Shown: piece by piece, positions 1 to 7,910 of the stretch | Layout: every line of letters begins with the position of its first letter | How positions within the stretch are numbered: position 1 is the stretch's first letter | Assembly (NCBI GenBank): GCA_026125665.1 | Contig: JAHCKS010000053.1 | Coordinates: 1 to 35,159, forward strand | Source: Rubrivivax sp. | GTDB taxonomy: Bacteria > Pseudomonadota > Gammaproteobacteria > Burkholderiales > Burkholderiaceae_C | Length of the DNA: 35,159 nt | Direction of reading: 5' to 3' | Notes under the pieces: generated by a model | Databases searched by the model: none | Told to the model about the DNA's origin: nothing | The model's input: the letters and a program-made list of their open reading frames with translations, nothing else | Program-made: the position numbers and the translations under genes

Positions 1-495
1 CGTCCAGCCGAAGACGTGTTCCAGCGCCTGCGCGCGCGCGATGTTGCGGCCGCCGCGGCCGATGACCACCGCCAGCTCGGCTTCGTAGTCGATCTGCGCC
101 GACACCGCCTCGCCGGGCAGGCGCACGGTGTCGTCCGGGCCGATCACGCACTCGGGCACCTTCGTGAAGACGATCGGCCACTGGTCGGTGGCCTTCGGGC
201 TGTCCTTGAACACCGTGTCGCGCAGCTCGCTGGCGTGGGCGTGGTAGTTGCGGCCGACGCACCACAGGTTGCGCCGCGGCCGCGGCAGCGGCGCTTCGAG
301 CCGAACCGCGGCCAACGGCAGCGGCTCGGGTGCCAGCGCCGGCAGCGGCTGGCCGGCGGCGGCGGCCTCGACCAGTGGCAGGGCGCCGCGCAGCGCCACG
401 GCTTCGTCGAGCAGGAACGGCGTGACGGCCGATCCGCCGGCATCGACCCGACCGACGTGCCGGTGACCTTGGTGCAGATAGGTGGCGATGCGCAC
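1..495 (-). CDS. Fumarylacetoacetate hydrolase (FAH) family protein, partial (C-terminus beyond window)
   Basis: The reading frame stays open from a GTG at 495-493 to the window edge, giving 165 residues. GAGGAAA on the minus strand about 6 nt before the GTG is a good ribosome binding site. The protein has the FAH-family core: a WCVGRNYHAHA segment near residue 75 and the block DYEAELAVVIG near residue 140, whose acidic residues bind the catalytic metal in this family. The short N-terminal domain before the core is typical of small bacterial FAH enzymes (ureidoglycolate lyase, acylpyruvase or 2-hydroxyhepta-2,4-dienedioate isomerase types). Members cleave or hydrate 2-oxo acids in catabolic pathways. 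The exact substrate cannot be read from this part. It is divergent from a GntR regulator, only 45 bp (or 24 bp) away, which suggests that the regulator controls it. Confidence 0.88.
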   Translation of the reverse strand, partial: MRIATYLHQGHRHVGRVDAGGSAVTPFLLDEAVALRGALPLVEAAAAGQPLPALAPEPLPLAAVRLEAPLPRPRRNLWCVGRNYHAHASELRDTVFKDSPKATDQWPIVFTKVPECVIGPDDTVRLPGEAVSAQIDYEAELAVVIGRGGRNIARAQALEHVFGWT

Positions 496-514
496 AATGT
501 TTCCTCGAGTAGCG

Positions 515-538
515 ACCAAATGCTACCATTGCGAACCA
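515..538. promoter_or_regulatory. Three ACCA boxes in 10-bp phase between the FAH and gntR genes (candidate operator)
   Basis: ACCA occurs at 515-518, 525-528 and 535-538, exactly 10 bp apart and so on one face of the helix. The boxes fill the short gap between the FAH gene (GTG at 495) and the GntR gene (ATG at 541, or 520). Read on the minus strand they are TGGT. A direct-repeat array here could bind the adjacent GntR protein or another regulator. The function is inferred from position and phasing only. Confidence 0.4.
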
Positions 539-540
539 AT

Positions 541-1239
541 ATGGCACAACCCGAGGCCGACGCGACGCTGGACGCCGCCGCCGCGCTGAAGCGCACGATC
601 CTCGACAAGCTCGCGGCGCGCGCCTGGCGCCCGGGCCAGCGCCTGCCCACCGAGCGTGCGCTCGGCGAGCAGTACGGCATCAGCCGCTCGGCAGTGCGGC
701 GCGTGCTGCAGGACCTCAAGCGGCAGCAGCTGATCACGCAGACGGTGGGCAGCGGCACCTACGTGGCCGAACATGCACCCACGGTGATGGCCGCCGGCGC
801 GGCGGCCGCCACCGGCGCGGCGGTGAGCCCGGCCGAGCTGATGGCGGCGCGGCTCGTGCTCGAGCCGGCGATCGTCGAGATGGTCGTCGGCAATGCCACT
901 GCCGCCGACTTCGCACGCATGGACGACTGCAATGCCCGCGCCGAGGCGGCGAGCACGCCCGAGGAGTTCGAGCACTGGGATGGCGCGCTGCACGAGGCCA
1001 TCGCCGCAGCCGCGCACAACGGCTTCGTCAGCGGCGTGTTCCGGCTGATGAACCAGGCGCGCGCGCAGGGCGAGTGGGGCGCGCTGAAGCGCCGCAGCGC
1101 CACGCCCGAGCGCCGCGCGGAGTACCAGGGCGAGCATCGCGCTCTGGTGGCCGCGCTGAAGGACCGCGACGTCGAGCGCGCCCGCGCGCTGTGCTTGGCG
1201 CACCTGCTGCACGTGCGCACGAACATGCTCGGGTACTGA
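541..1239 (+). CDS. GntR-family transcriptional regulator, FCD (FadR) subfamily
   Basis: The 232-residue protein has an N-terminal winged helix (about residues 10-78). Its signatures are the ILDKLAARAWRPGQRLPTERALGEQYG segment (given here only as a landmark around residues 19-45), followed by SRSAVRRVLQDLKRQ and the wing VGSGTYV. The C-terminal helical half (about 95-230) matches the FCD effector domain, with the usual late histidines (EHRALVAAL, then AHLLHVR). Family members are mostly repressors that bind an organic acid. ATG 541 puts the helix-turn-helix at normal distance. The in-frame ATG at 520 is an alternative, and neither has a clear ribosome binding site. Its neighbours suggest control of the FAH gene and of the downstream Bug operon. 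Confidence 0.9.
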   Translation: MAQPEADATLDAAAALKRTILDKLAARAWRPGQRLPTERALGEQYGISRSAVRRVLQDLKRQQLITQTVGSGTYVAEHAPTVMAAGAAAATGAAVSPAELMAARLVLEPAIVEMVVGNATAADFARMDDCNARAEAASTPEEFEHWDGALHEAIAAAAHNGFVSGVFRLMNQARAQGEWGALKRRSATPERRAEYQGEHRALVAALKDRDVERARALCLAHLLHVRTNMLGY

Positions 1240-1294
1240 CCGCGCGGCAGCCGCCAGGCCCGCCGCGACACCCTCGCGTGCCGCCGGCGGGCGA

Positions 1295-1310
1295 ACCCGG
1301 TTGACCGGGT
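1295..1310. promoter_or_regulatory. Palindrome over the -35 box of the Bug operon, candidate GntR operator
   Basis: ACCCGGTTGACCGGGT is a perfect inverted repeat (7-bp arms, 2-bp centre). Its core GGTTGACC fits the loose GntR-family pattern of GT and AC arms. It contains the TTGACC -35 hexamer, so a bound protein would block RNA polymerase. It could also fold in RNA as a 6-bp stem and act as a weak terminator of the regulator gene. Confidence 0.5.
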
Positions 1311-1329
1311 CCGGCGTGCGGGCTACATT
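1301..1329 (+). promoter_or_regulatory. Sigma-70-type promoter for the Bug receptor operon
   Basis: TTGACC (1301-1306) is followed after exactly 17 bp by TACATT (1324-1329). The start of transcription would lie near 1336, leaving a leader of about 50 nt before the ATG at 1385. This is the clearest -35/-10 pair I found in the window. Confidence 0.6.
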
Positions 1330-1384
1330 GGCCGCCCAAATCACACCTTTCAGACCAATTTCGCTGGGCGGTCGAGGAGAGTGC

Positions 1385-2380
1385 ATGATCCGAGTCGAGA
1401 CCTCTGCCCGCAGTGCTGCGTGGCGCGTTGCCGCTGCCATGCTGCTCGCGTGTGGATGCGGGGTGGCGATCGCGCAAGCCACCGACTACCCCACCCGTCC
1501 GGTGCGCATCGTCGTGCCTTTCGCCCCCGGCGGCTCGGCCGACGTGTTCGGCCGTTTCGTCGCGCAGAAGCTGCAGGAGTCGCTCGGCCAGAGCTTCGTC
1601 GTCGAGAACCGGCCGGGCGCTGGCGCCGTCATCGGCACCGACCTCGTCGCCAAGAGCCCGGCCGACGGCCACACGCTGCTCGTGATGTCGAACACGCACA
1701 CGGTCAACGAGTCGCTGCTGCAGAACAAGCCCTACGCGCTGATGCGCGACTTCGTCGGCGTGGCGCCGCTCAACTTCTCGGACCTCGTGCTGGTGGCGCG
1801 CAGCGCGCTGCCCGCCAACTCGATCGGCGAGCTGCTGGCCGCCGCGAAGGCCAGGCCCGACGGCGTCAGCTACGCCTCGTCGGGACCGGGCACGCCGTAC
1901 CACATGGCCGGCGAGCTGCTGAAGGCGATGGCCGGCGTGAAGATCCTGCACGTGCCGTACAAGGGCAGCGCCGGGGCGCGCACCGACGTGCTCGGCGGCC
2001 AGGTCGACCTGATGTTCGACGCCATCCCGACGATGTCCGAGCACGTCAAGACCGGCAAGGTCAAGGCGCTGGGCGTCAGCGGCACGGCGCGCTCGCCGAT
2101 CCTGCCGGGCGTGCCCACGGTGGCCGAGGCCGGCGTGCCCGGCTACGAGGCGACGATCTGGCTCGGCGTCGTGGCGCCGAAGGGCACGCCGCCGGCGGTG
2201 GTGGCCAGGCTCAACGCCGAGATCTCGAAGATCACGTCGAACGCCGAGGTGCGCGCCGCCTGGGCGGCGCAGGGCACGACGGCGATGACGATGGGCGTCG
2301 ACGCGTTCACGAAGTACCTGAACGACGACATCGCCAAGTGGGCCAACGTCGTGCGGGTGGCGAACGTCAAGGTCGACTGA
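1385..2380 (+). CDS. Tripartite tricarboxylate transporter receptor (Bug/TctC family), first copy
   Basis: The 331-residue protein is exported: a charged start, a hydrophobic run (residues 12-28) and an AIAQA-type cleavage site. The mature part opens with YPTRPVRIVVPFAPGGSADVFGR, the Bug-family ligand loop (PFxPGG), and continues with RPGAGAVIGTD and the late HVPYKGSAG motif, all diagnostic. Bug proteins bind carboxylates, aromatic acids or other small acids in the periplasm. GAGGAGAG just before ATG 1385 fixes the start. No TctA/TctB membrane subunits are in the window, as is common for the many orphan Bug genes of Burkholderiales. The ligand is unknown; context points to the substrate or inducer of the nearby catabolic enzymes. 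Confidence 0.93.
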   Translation: MIRVETSARSAAWRVAAAMLLACGCGVAIAQATDYPTRPVRIVVPFAPGGSADVFGRFVAQKLQESLGQSFVVENRPGAGAVIGTDLVAKSPADGHTLLVMSNTHTVNESLLQNKPYALMRDFVGVAPLNFSDLVLVARSALPANSIGELLAAAKARPDGVSYASSGPGTPYHMAGELLKAMAGVKILHVPYKGSAGARTDVLGGQVDLMFDAIPTMSEHVKTGKVKALGVSGTARSPILPGVPTVAEAGVPGYEATIWLGVVAPKGTPPAVVARLNAEISKITSNAEVRAAWAAQGTTAMTMGVDAFTKYLNDDIAKWANVVRVANVKVD

Positions 2381-2445
2381 GGGCGCGTATCCGCGCGCCG
2401 GTGGCCTGCGCCGTCGCGGCGATCGCCGACCTGCATGTGGTCCCG

Positions 2446-3159
2446 ATGACCCAGCCTGGCAACACCACGCTTCATCTGCTTTGTGCCGGCGCCGCACAAG
2501 GCCTCGTGAAGGCGCTCGCGCCGCAACTGCTTGCCGAGACCGGCGCGGCGATCGACGGGCGCTTCGGCGCCGTCGGCGCGATGAAGGAGGCGCTGCTGGC
2601 CGGCGAGCGCTGCGACCTGATGGTGCTGTCGCAGGCACTCGTCGACGACCTCGTCGGCGAGGGCCGGCTGCGCGCCGAGGGTGCCGCGCCGCTCGGCCGG
2701 GTCTACACCGGCGTCGCGGTGCGCAAAGGCGCACCCGCGCCGGCCGTCGGCACGCCCGAGGCGCTGGCCGCCGCGCTCGAGGCCGCCGACGCAATCTACT
2801 TCCCCGACCCCGAACGCGCCACCGCCGGCATCCACTTCCAGCGCGTGCTGCGCGAGCTCGGCCTCGACGAGCGGCTGCGCGCGCGCCAGCGCACGTTCCC
2901 GAACGGCGCCACCGCGATGCGCACGCTCGGCGAGCAGGGTACGCCGCATTCGATCGGCTGCACGCAGGTCACCGAGATCCTCTACACCGAAGGCGTGCAG
3001 CTCGTCGGCCTGCTGCCCAGGCGCTTCGAGCTGGCCACGCTGTACACGGCCGCGGTGGCGACTGCCGCCGCCGCCCCGGCGCTGGCGGCGCGTTTCGTCG
3101 CGATGCTGGCGGCGCCCGAACACGCCGCGCTGCGCCGGCGCAGCGGCTTCGAGCCCTGA
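2446..3159 (+). CDS. ModA-like extracellular-type substrate-binding protein lacking a signal peptide
   Basis: The 237-residue protein has the fold signature of the molybdate-binding-like group (SBP_bac_11): LHLLCAGAAQGLVKALAPQL at the start, CDLMVLSQALVDDLV, then FPDPERATAGIHFQRVLRELGL and GCTQVTEILYTEGVQLVGLLP. No export signal precedes it from ATG 2446, nor from the in-frame GTGs at 2437 and 2401. It may therefore act in the cytoplasm, or the true start may be misjudged. It sits 65 bp after one Bug gene and 46 bp before another, probably in the same transcript. There are no ModB/ModC partners, so molybdate transport is doubtful. A role in sensing an organic acid is only a guess. Confidence 0.8.
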   Translation: MTQPGNTTLHLLCAGAAQGLVKALAPQLLAETGAAIDGRFGAVGAMKEALLAGERCDLMVLSQALVDDLVGEGRLRAEGAAPLGRVYTGVAVRKGAPAPAVGTPEALAAALEAADAIYFPDPERATAGIHFQRVLRELGLDERLRARQRTFPNGATAMRTLGEQGTPHSIGCTQVTEILYTEGVQLVGLLPRRFELATLYTAAVATAAAAPALAARFVAMLAAPEHAALRRRSGFEP

Positions 3160-3205
3160 TGCCGCCTGCGCCACTTCCCACCCTGTACGACGGACGGAGA
3201 CACGC

Positions 3206-4201
3206 ATGACCCGACCCCCCACCCGCCGCGCGGCCGCTGTCGTCGCACTCGCGCTCGCCGCGGCCGGCCTCGGCAGCCCGGCGGCCTTCGCGCAAGGCGC
3301 GGCCGACTACCCGAGCAAGCCGATCAGGATCATCGTGCCCTTCTCGCCCGGCGGTGCGGTCGACGGCCCGATGCGCGCCATCGCCGAGCAGATGGGGCGG
3401 CGGCTGAAGCAGCAGGTCATCGTCGAGAACCGCCCCGGCGCCGGAGCGACGATCGGCTCCGAGGTGGTGGCCAAGGCGCCGGCCGACGGCTACACGCTGC
3501 TGCTCGCCTCGCAGACCAACGCCATCAGCGCCACGCTGTACAGCAAGCTCAGCTTCAACCCCGTGGAAGACTTCACCGGCATCGCGCTCATCGGGCGCGA
3601 GCCGGGCGTGCTCGTCGTGCACCCGTCGATGCCGGTGAACAGCGTCGCCGAGCTCGTCGCGCTGGCCAAGGCGAAGCCCGGGCAGATCAACTACGGCTCG
3701 TCGGGCAACGGCAGCGGCCAGCACCTGTTCACCGCGATGTTCGCGTCGATGGCCGGCATCCAGCTCGTGCACGTGCCCTACCGCGGCAGCGGCCAGGCGA
3801 CCACCGACCTGCTCGCCGGCACGGTGCCGATGGCCATCCCGGGCACGGCCGCGATGGTCAAGCACATCAAGGCCGGCAAGCTGCGCCCGCTGGCCACCAC
3901 CGGCAGCAAGCGCTCGCAGCAGCTGCCCGACGTGCCCACGCTCGCCGAGAGCGGGCTCGCGGGCTACTCGGCCTACGTCTGGATGGGGTTGCTCGCGCCC
4001 AAGGGCACGCCGCAGGCCATCGTCGACAGGCTCAACGGCGAGGTGCGCGCCGCGCTCGCCACGCCCGAGGTGCAGACCTACATGAACGACGCCGGCATCG
4101 AGATGGTCGGCTCGGCGCCGGCCGAGATGGACACCTACTTCCGCGAAGAGCGCGAGCGCTGGGCGCGCATCGTGCGCGAGACCGGCGCCAAGATCGACTG
4201 A
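3206..4201 (+). CDS. Tripartite tricarboxylate transporter receptor (Bug/TctC family), second copy
   Basis: This 331-residue protein is the same length as the copy at 1385-2380. It has a signal peptide (residues 1-30, ending AFAQG), then YPSKPIRIIVPFSPGGAVDGP, RPGAGATIGSEVVAKAPADGY, VHVPYRGSG and the C-terminal AWMGLLAPKGTP-like block (here VWMGLLAPKGTP). GGACGGAGA lies 5-13 nt before ATG 3206. The pocket loop differs from the first copy (AVDGP against SADVF), so the two may bind different acids rather than be a recent duplication. It lies between the ModA-like gene and the hydrolase, on one strand with short gaps. Confidence 0.93.
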   Translation: MTRPPTRRAAAVVALALAAAGLGSPAAFAQGAADYPSKPIRIIVPFSPGGAVDGPMRAIAEQMGRRLKQQVIVENRPGAGATIGSEVVAKAPADGYTLLLASQTNAISATLYSKLSFNPVEDFTGIALIGREPGVLVVHPSMPVNSVAELVALAKAKPGQINYGSSGNGSGQHLFTAMFASMAGIQLVHVPYRGSGQATTDLLAGTVPMAIPGTAAMVKHIKAGKLRPLATTGSKRSQQLPDVPTLAESGLAGYSAYVWMGLLAPKGTPQAIVDRLNGEVRAALATPEVQTYMNDAGIEMVGSAPAEMDTYFREERERWARIVRETGAKID

Positions 4202-4253
4202 CTCGACGCACCGGCCCAAGCCACCGACCCCACTGCCACCGAGAGAAGCTTCC

Positions 4254-5177
4254 ATGAGCGACGTGCAGGGCCAGGAACACTGGACCCACAAGAAGACCCC
4301 CGACGGCGACGTGCGCCTGTTCCTGTGGCGCAAGTTCGCCGGCCGCCCCGACGGCAAGCCGGCCGTGCTGTTCGTGCACGGCTCGTCGATGGCCAGCCAG
4401 CCGACCTTCGACCTGCAGGTGCCGGGCCGGCCGCACTCGTCGGTGATGGACTGGTTCGCCGAACGCGGCTTCGACTGCTGGTGCGTCGACATGGAGGGCT
4501 ACGGCCGCAGCGACAAGCGGCGCGACATCTACTGCGACATCGCCAACGGCGCCGACGACCTGAAGGCCGCCACGGACCACATCGCGTCGATCGGCGGGCC
4601 GACGAGGTTCCTCACCTACGGCATCAGCTCGGGTGCGCTGCGCGCCGCGCTCTTCGCGCAGCGCCACCCCGAGCGCGTGGCGCGGCTGGCGCTCGACGCC
4701 TTCGTGTGGACCGGCGAAGGCGCGCCGACGCTGGCGCAGCGGCGGCAGAAGCTGCCGCAGTTCATCGCCAGCAAGCGCCGCCCGATCGACCGCGACTTCG
4801 TGCGCTCGATCTTCGCGCGCGACCACCCCGACTGCGCCGAGCCCGCGGTCGTCGAGGCGTTCGCCGACGCCATCCTGGCGCTCGACGACAGCATGCCCAA
4901 CGGCACCTACATCGACATGTGCAGCAAGCTGCCGGTCGTCGACCCGGCGAAGATTACCGTGCCCACGGTGATCCTGCGCGGCCAGTTCGACGGCATCGCG
5001 GCGATGGACGACCTGATCGAGTTCTTCAAGCGGCTGCCTTCACCGGACAAGCAGTTCACGGTGATGAACGGCATCAGCCACGCGAGCTTCCAGCAGAAGA
5101 ACTACCTGATGGTCTACCAGATCCTGCACGCGTACTTCACGCAGCCGGCGCCGGTGTACACGTCGGACGGCCACTGA
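4254..5177 (+). CDS. Alpha/beta-fold hydrolase
   Basis: The 307-residue enzyme has a full catalytic set. The oxyanion loop is FVHGSSM (about residues 40-46), the nucleophile S125 lies in GISSG, the acid is D246 in RGQFDG, and H276 lies in GISHASF. There is no signal peptide, so it acts in the cytoplasm. It is probably the last gene of the Bug operon, 52 bp after the second receptor, with GAGAGAAGC before the ATG. Such enzymes hydrolyse esters, lactones or C-C bonds. Paired with a FAH-family enzyme and acid receptors, it probably works in breakdown of an imported organic acid or ester. The substrate cannot be told. Confidence 0.88.
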   Translation: MSDVQGQEHWTHKKTPDGDVRLFLWRKFAGRPDGKPAVLFVHGSSMASQPTFDLQVPGRPHSSVMDWFAERGFDCWCVDMEGYGRSDKRRDIYCDIANGADDLKAATDHIASIGGPTRFLTYGISSGALRAALFAQRHPERVARLALDAFVWTGEGAPTLAQRRQKLPQFIASKRRPIDRDFVRSIFARDHPDCAEPAVVEAFADAILALDDSMPNGTYIDMCSKLPVVDPAKITVPTVILRGQFDGIAAMDDLIEFFKRLPSPDKQFTVMNGISHASFQQKNYLMVYQILHAYFTQPAPVYTSDGH

Positions 5178-5185
5178 GCGGCGGG

Positions 5186-5228
5186 GCGGGCGCCCTCCGG
5201 GCGCGGGCCGGAGAAGACCGGCGCCCGC
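5186..5228 (+). terminator. GC-rich nested inverted repeat after the hydrolase gene
   Basis: GCGGGCGCC (5186-5194) and GGCGCCCGC (5220-5228) are perfect 9-bp inverted arms, with a smaller GCGCC/GGGCGC hairpin nested at 5190-5204. It starts 9 bp after the stop codon. There is no T-run, so it is at best a weak or Rho-assisted terminator. Confidence 0.4.
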
Positions 5229-5428
5229 GGGCGGCGCGGCGTGGCCGATACTGACGGCTCCCGACGCCGACGCGCGCAGGGCGGCTGCCGGTCCGGGAGG
5301 GCCGCGGGCACCTCGGCAGACCGGACCCGACGCACGTCGTCGATTTGCGCCGATCTCGTTCGTCGTCCCGTTGGCAGGGCAGGGGCGCCGGCGGCGGGCC
5401 GGCGCAGGCCGAGCCCGATGGAGATCCG

Positions 5429-6880
5429 ATGAGCCCGAACGACACGCAGGCCGCGGTCGCGAGCAGCGCCACCGCCGCGGCGGACCCCGCGCACGACCGC
5501 TCGCTATGGCACGAGCTCGTCGCGGCCATCCGCGGCACCGGCGCGGACTACACGAAGATCCCGCTGCGCCGCGCCGTGTTCCTGCTCGCCGTGCCGATGG
5601 TGCTGGAGCTGGTGCTCGAGTCGACCTTCGCGGTCGTCGACATCTGGTTCGTCGCCAAGCTCGGTGCCTCGGCGGTGGCGACGGTCGGGCTGACCGAGAC
5701 CTTCCTCTTCCTGCTGTACGCCATCGGCATCGGCCTCGCGATGGCGGTGACAGCCGTGGTGGCACGCCGTGTCGGCGAAGGCGACCGCCCCGCGGCTGCC
5801 GTCAGCGCCGCGCAGGCGATCTGGATCGCCGTGGGGGCGTCGCTGCCGTTCGCGGTGGCCGGCATCGTCTTCGCGCGCGAGCTGCTGCAGCTGATGGGCG
5901 CCGACGCGTGGACGCTGACGCACGGCGTGCGCTACCTGCAGTGGATGCTGGGCAGCAACCTCGTCATCATGCTGCTGTTCGTCTGCAACGCCGTCTTCCG
6001 TGGCGCCGGCGACGCGGCCGTGGCGATGCGCGTGCTGTGGCTCGCCAACGGCCTGAACATCGTGCTCGACCCGATCCTCATCTTCGGCTTCGGGCCGGTG
6101 CCGGCGCTGGGCGTGGAGGGCGCGGCCATCGCCACCGTCATCGGCCGCGGCGCGGGCGTCGTGATGCAGCTCGTCATCCTGCTGCGCGGCAGCCAGCACA
6201 TCCATGTCGCCGCCGCGCAGCTCGCGCTCGAGGCGAAGACGCTGTGGCACATCGTGCGCACGTCGCTCGGCGGCGTCGGCCAGATGATCGTCGCGATGAC
6301 AGCGTGGATCTTCCTCATGCGCATCCTCGCGGCCATCGGCAGCGAGGCCGTGGCCGGCGCGACGATCGCCATCCGCATCATGATGTTCACGCTGATGCCG
6401 GCATGGGGCATGTCCAACGCCGCCGCGACACTGGTCGGCCAGAACCTCGGTGCCGGCGAGCCGGGGCGCGCCGAGGCGTCGGTGTGGCGCATCGGCTGGT
6501 ACAACATGGTCTTCACCGTCGCGGTGTCGGTGGTCTTCTTCCTCTTCCCGCGCGAGCTGATCGGCCTGTTCACCGCCGAGAGCGGTGTCGTCGACATCGG
6601 CGCCGAGTGGCTGCGCATCCTGTCGTACTCGTACTTCGTCTACGGCTGGTGGATGGTCTCGGTGCAGGCCTTCAACGGCGCCGGCGACACCGTGACGCCG
6701 ACGAAGATCAACCTCGTGTTCTTCTGGGCGATCCAGATCCCGCTCGCCTGGCTGCTGGCGCTGCGGCTCGACCTGCAGGCCACCGGGGTCTTCTGGGCGG
6801 TGTTCGTCTCCGAGACCTCGGTGGGCCTGTTCACGCTGTGGCTGTTCACGCGCGGACGGTGGAAGTCGGTGCGCGTGTGA
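5429..6880 (+). CDS. MATE-family multidrug/toxin efflux transporter
   Basis: The 483-residue protein has about 12 hydrophobic segments in two similar halves, as in the MATE family. It opens with a roughly 50-residue hydrophilic tail, then RRAVFLLAVPMVLELVLEST and FVAKLGASAVATVGLTE, a typical first-half signature. The second half has GMSNAAATLVGQNLGAGEPGRAE, the repeat of the VGQNLGA motif common in this family, and FNGAGDTVTP. These transporters export cationic drugs or metabolites in exchange for Na+ or H+. GGAG 5-6 nt before ATG 5429 supports the start. It stands alone on its strand and converges on the TerC gene with only 10 bp between the stops. Confidence 0.93.
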   Translation: MSPNDTQAAVASSATAAADPAHDRSLWHELVAAIRGTGADYTKIPLRRAVFLLAVPMVLELVLESTFAVVDIWFVAKLGASAVATVGLTETFLFLLYAIGIGLAMAVTAVVARRVGEGDRPAAAVSAAQAIWIAVGASLPFAVAGIVFARELLQLMGADAWTLTHGVRYLQWMLGSNLVIMLLFVCNAVFRGAGDAAVAMRVLWLANGLNIVLDPILIFGFGPVPALGVEGAAIATVIGRGAGVVMQLVILLRGSQHIHVAAAQLALEAKTLWHIVRTSLGGVGQMIVAMTAWIFLMRILAAIGSEAVAGATIAIRIMMFTLMPAWGMSNAAATLVGQNLGAGEPGRAEASVWRIGWYNMVFTVAVSVVFFLFPRELIGLFTAESGVVDIGAEWLRILSYSYFVYGWWMVSVQAFNGAGDTVTPTKINLVFFWAIQIPLAWLLALRLDLQATGVFWAVFVSETSVGLFTLWLFTRGRWKSVRV

Positions 6881-6890
6881 ACGGGCGCGC

Positions 6891-7865
6891 CTAGGCGTCC
6901 CGCGCCGCCGCCGGCGCCGCGATCTTCGGGGCCGTCCTGACGCTCAGCCACATCGTCACTGCCAGGATCGCCACGACGACCGCCAGGCTCACGCCCACCG
7001 GGATCTTCACGACGTCGATCAGCATCATCTTCGTGCCGATGAACACGAGCACCACCGCCAGGCCGTGGCTGAGCAGGTGGAACTTCGTGGCCACCGCCGC
7101 CAGCAGGAAGTACATCGCACGCAGGCCGAGGATGGCGAAGACGTTGCTCGTCAGCACGATGAAGGGGTCGGTGGTGATGGCGAAGATGGCCGGGATCGAG
7201 TCGACGGCGAAGATGACGTCGGTGATGCCGACGAGCGCGATGACGAGCAGCAGCGGCGTGGCGATGCGCCTGCCGTTCTCGACGGTGAAGAACCTTTCGC
7301 CGTCGAAGCTGCGGCTGACGGGCAGCACGCGGCGCAGCAGCTTCAGCGCCGGGTTGGCCTCGAGGTCCACCTCCTTGCCGGCGGCCCACCACATCTTGAT
7401 GCCGGTGAGCACGAGGAAGGCGCCGAAGACGTAGAGCAGCCAGTGGAAGTGCTGGATCAGCCAGGCGCCGGCCAGGATCATCGCCGTGCGCAGCACGATC
7501 GCGCCGACGATGCCGATCATCAGGACCCGCTTCTGGTACGCCGGCGGCACCGCGAAGTAGGTGAAGATCATCAGGAAGACGAAGATGTTGTCGACCGCCA
7601 GGCTCTTCTCGATCAGGTAGCCGGTCAGGAACTCCATCGCGCGTTCGTTGGCGACGGCGCCGCCGTGGTCCTGGTTCAGCGCGAACCAGAAGAGTGCGTT
7701 GAACGCGAGTGCGGCGCCCACCCAGACGAGCGACCAGTTCAACGCCTCCTTCATGCCCACGGCATGCGCGCCCTGCCTGCGCAGGACGACGAAATCGGTG
7801 AACAGCGCCACCGCGACGGCGGCGACGAAGAAAACCCACAGCCACGGCGGCGCAACGGTGTCCAT
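6891..7865 (-). CDS. TerC/Alx-family integral membrane protein (putative Mn2+ exporter)
   Basis: The 324-residue protein has about nine membrane segments. It carries the TerC-family acidic motifs inside the membrane, EKSLAVDNIFVFLMIF (about residue 90) and TDVIFAVDSIPAIFAIT (about residue 200), whose aspartates are thought to bind metal. Members such as E. coli Alx and Bacillus MeeF/MeeY are linked to manganese export. The start is ATG 7865 with AAGGAG 8 nt before it. An in-frame ATG at 7934 would add 23 residues, but it lies inside the riboswitch aptamer and is rejected as a start. Its manganese-riboswitch leader makes a manganese role likely and predicts induction by high Mn2+. Confidence 0.93.
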   Translation of the reverse strand: MDTVAPPWLWVFFVAAVAVALFTDFVVLRRQGAHAVGMKEALNWSLVWVGAALAFNALFWFALNQDHGGAVANERAMEFLTGYLIEKSLAVDNIFVFLMIFTYFAVPPAYQKRVLMIGIVGAIVLRTAMILAGAWLIQHFHWLLYVFGAFLVLTGIKMWWAAGKEVDLEANPALKLLRRVLPVSRSFDGERFFTVENGRRIATPLLLVIALVGITDVIFAVDSIPAIFAITTDPFIVLTSNVFAILGLRAMYFLLAAVATKFHLLSHGLAVVLVFIGTKMMLIDVVKIPVGVSLAVVVAILAVTMWLSVRTAPKIAAPAAARDA

Positions 7866-7910
7866 GGACACGCTCCTTCGAAGGGAAGAGGACCCGAGAC
7901 GGGTGAGGCG

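Noticed and set aside
5178-5428. Small genes in the gap between the hydrolase and MATE genes
   Set aside because: Short frames there have no ribosome binding site or recognisable motif; only an inverted repeat is supported.
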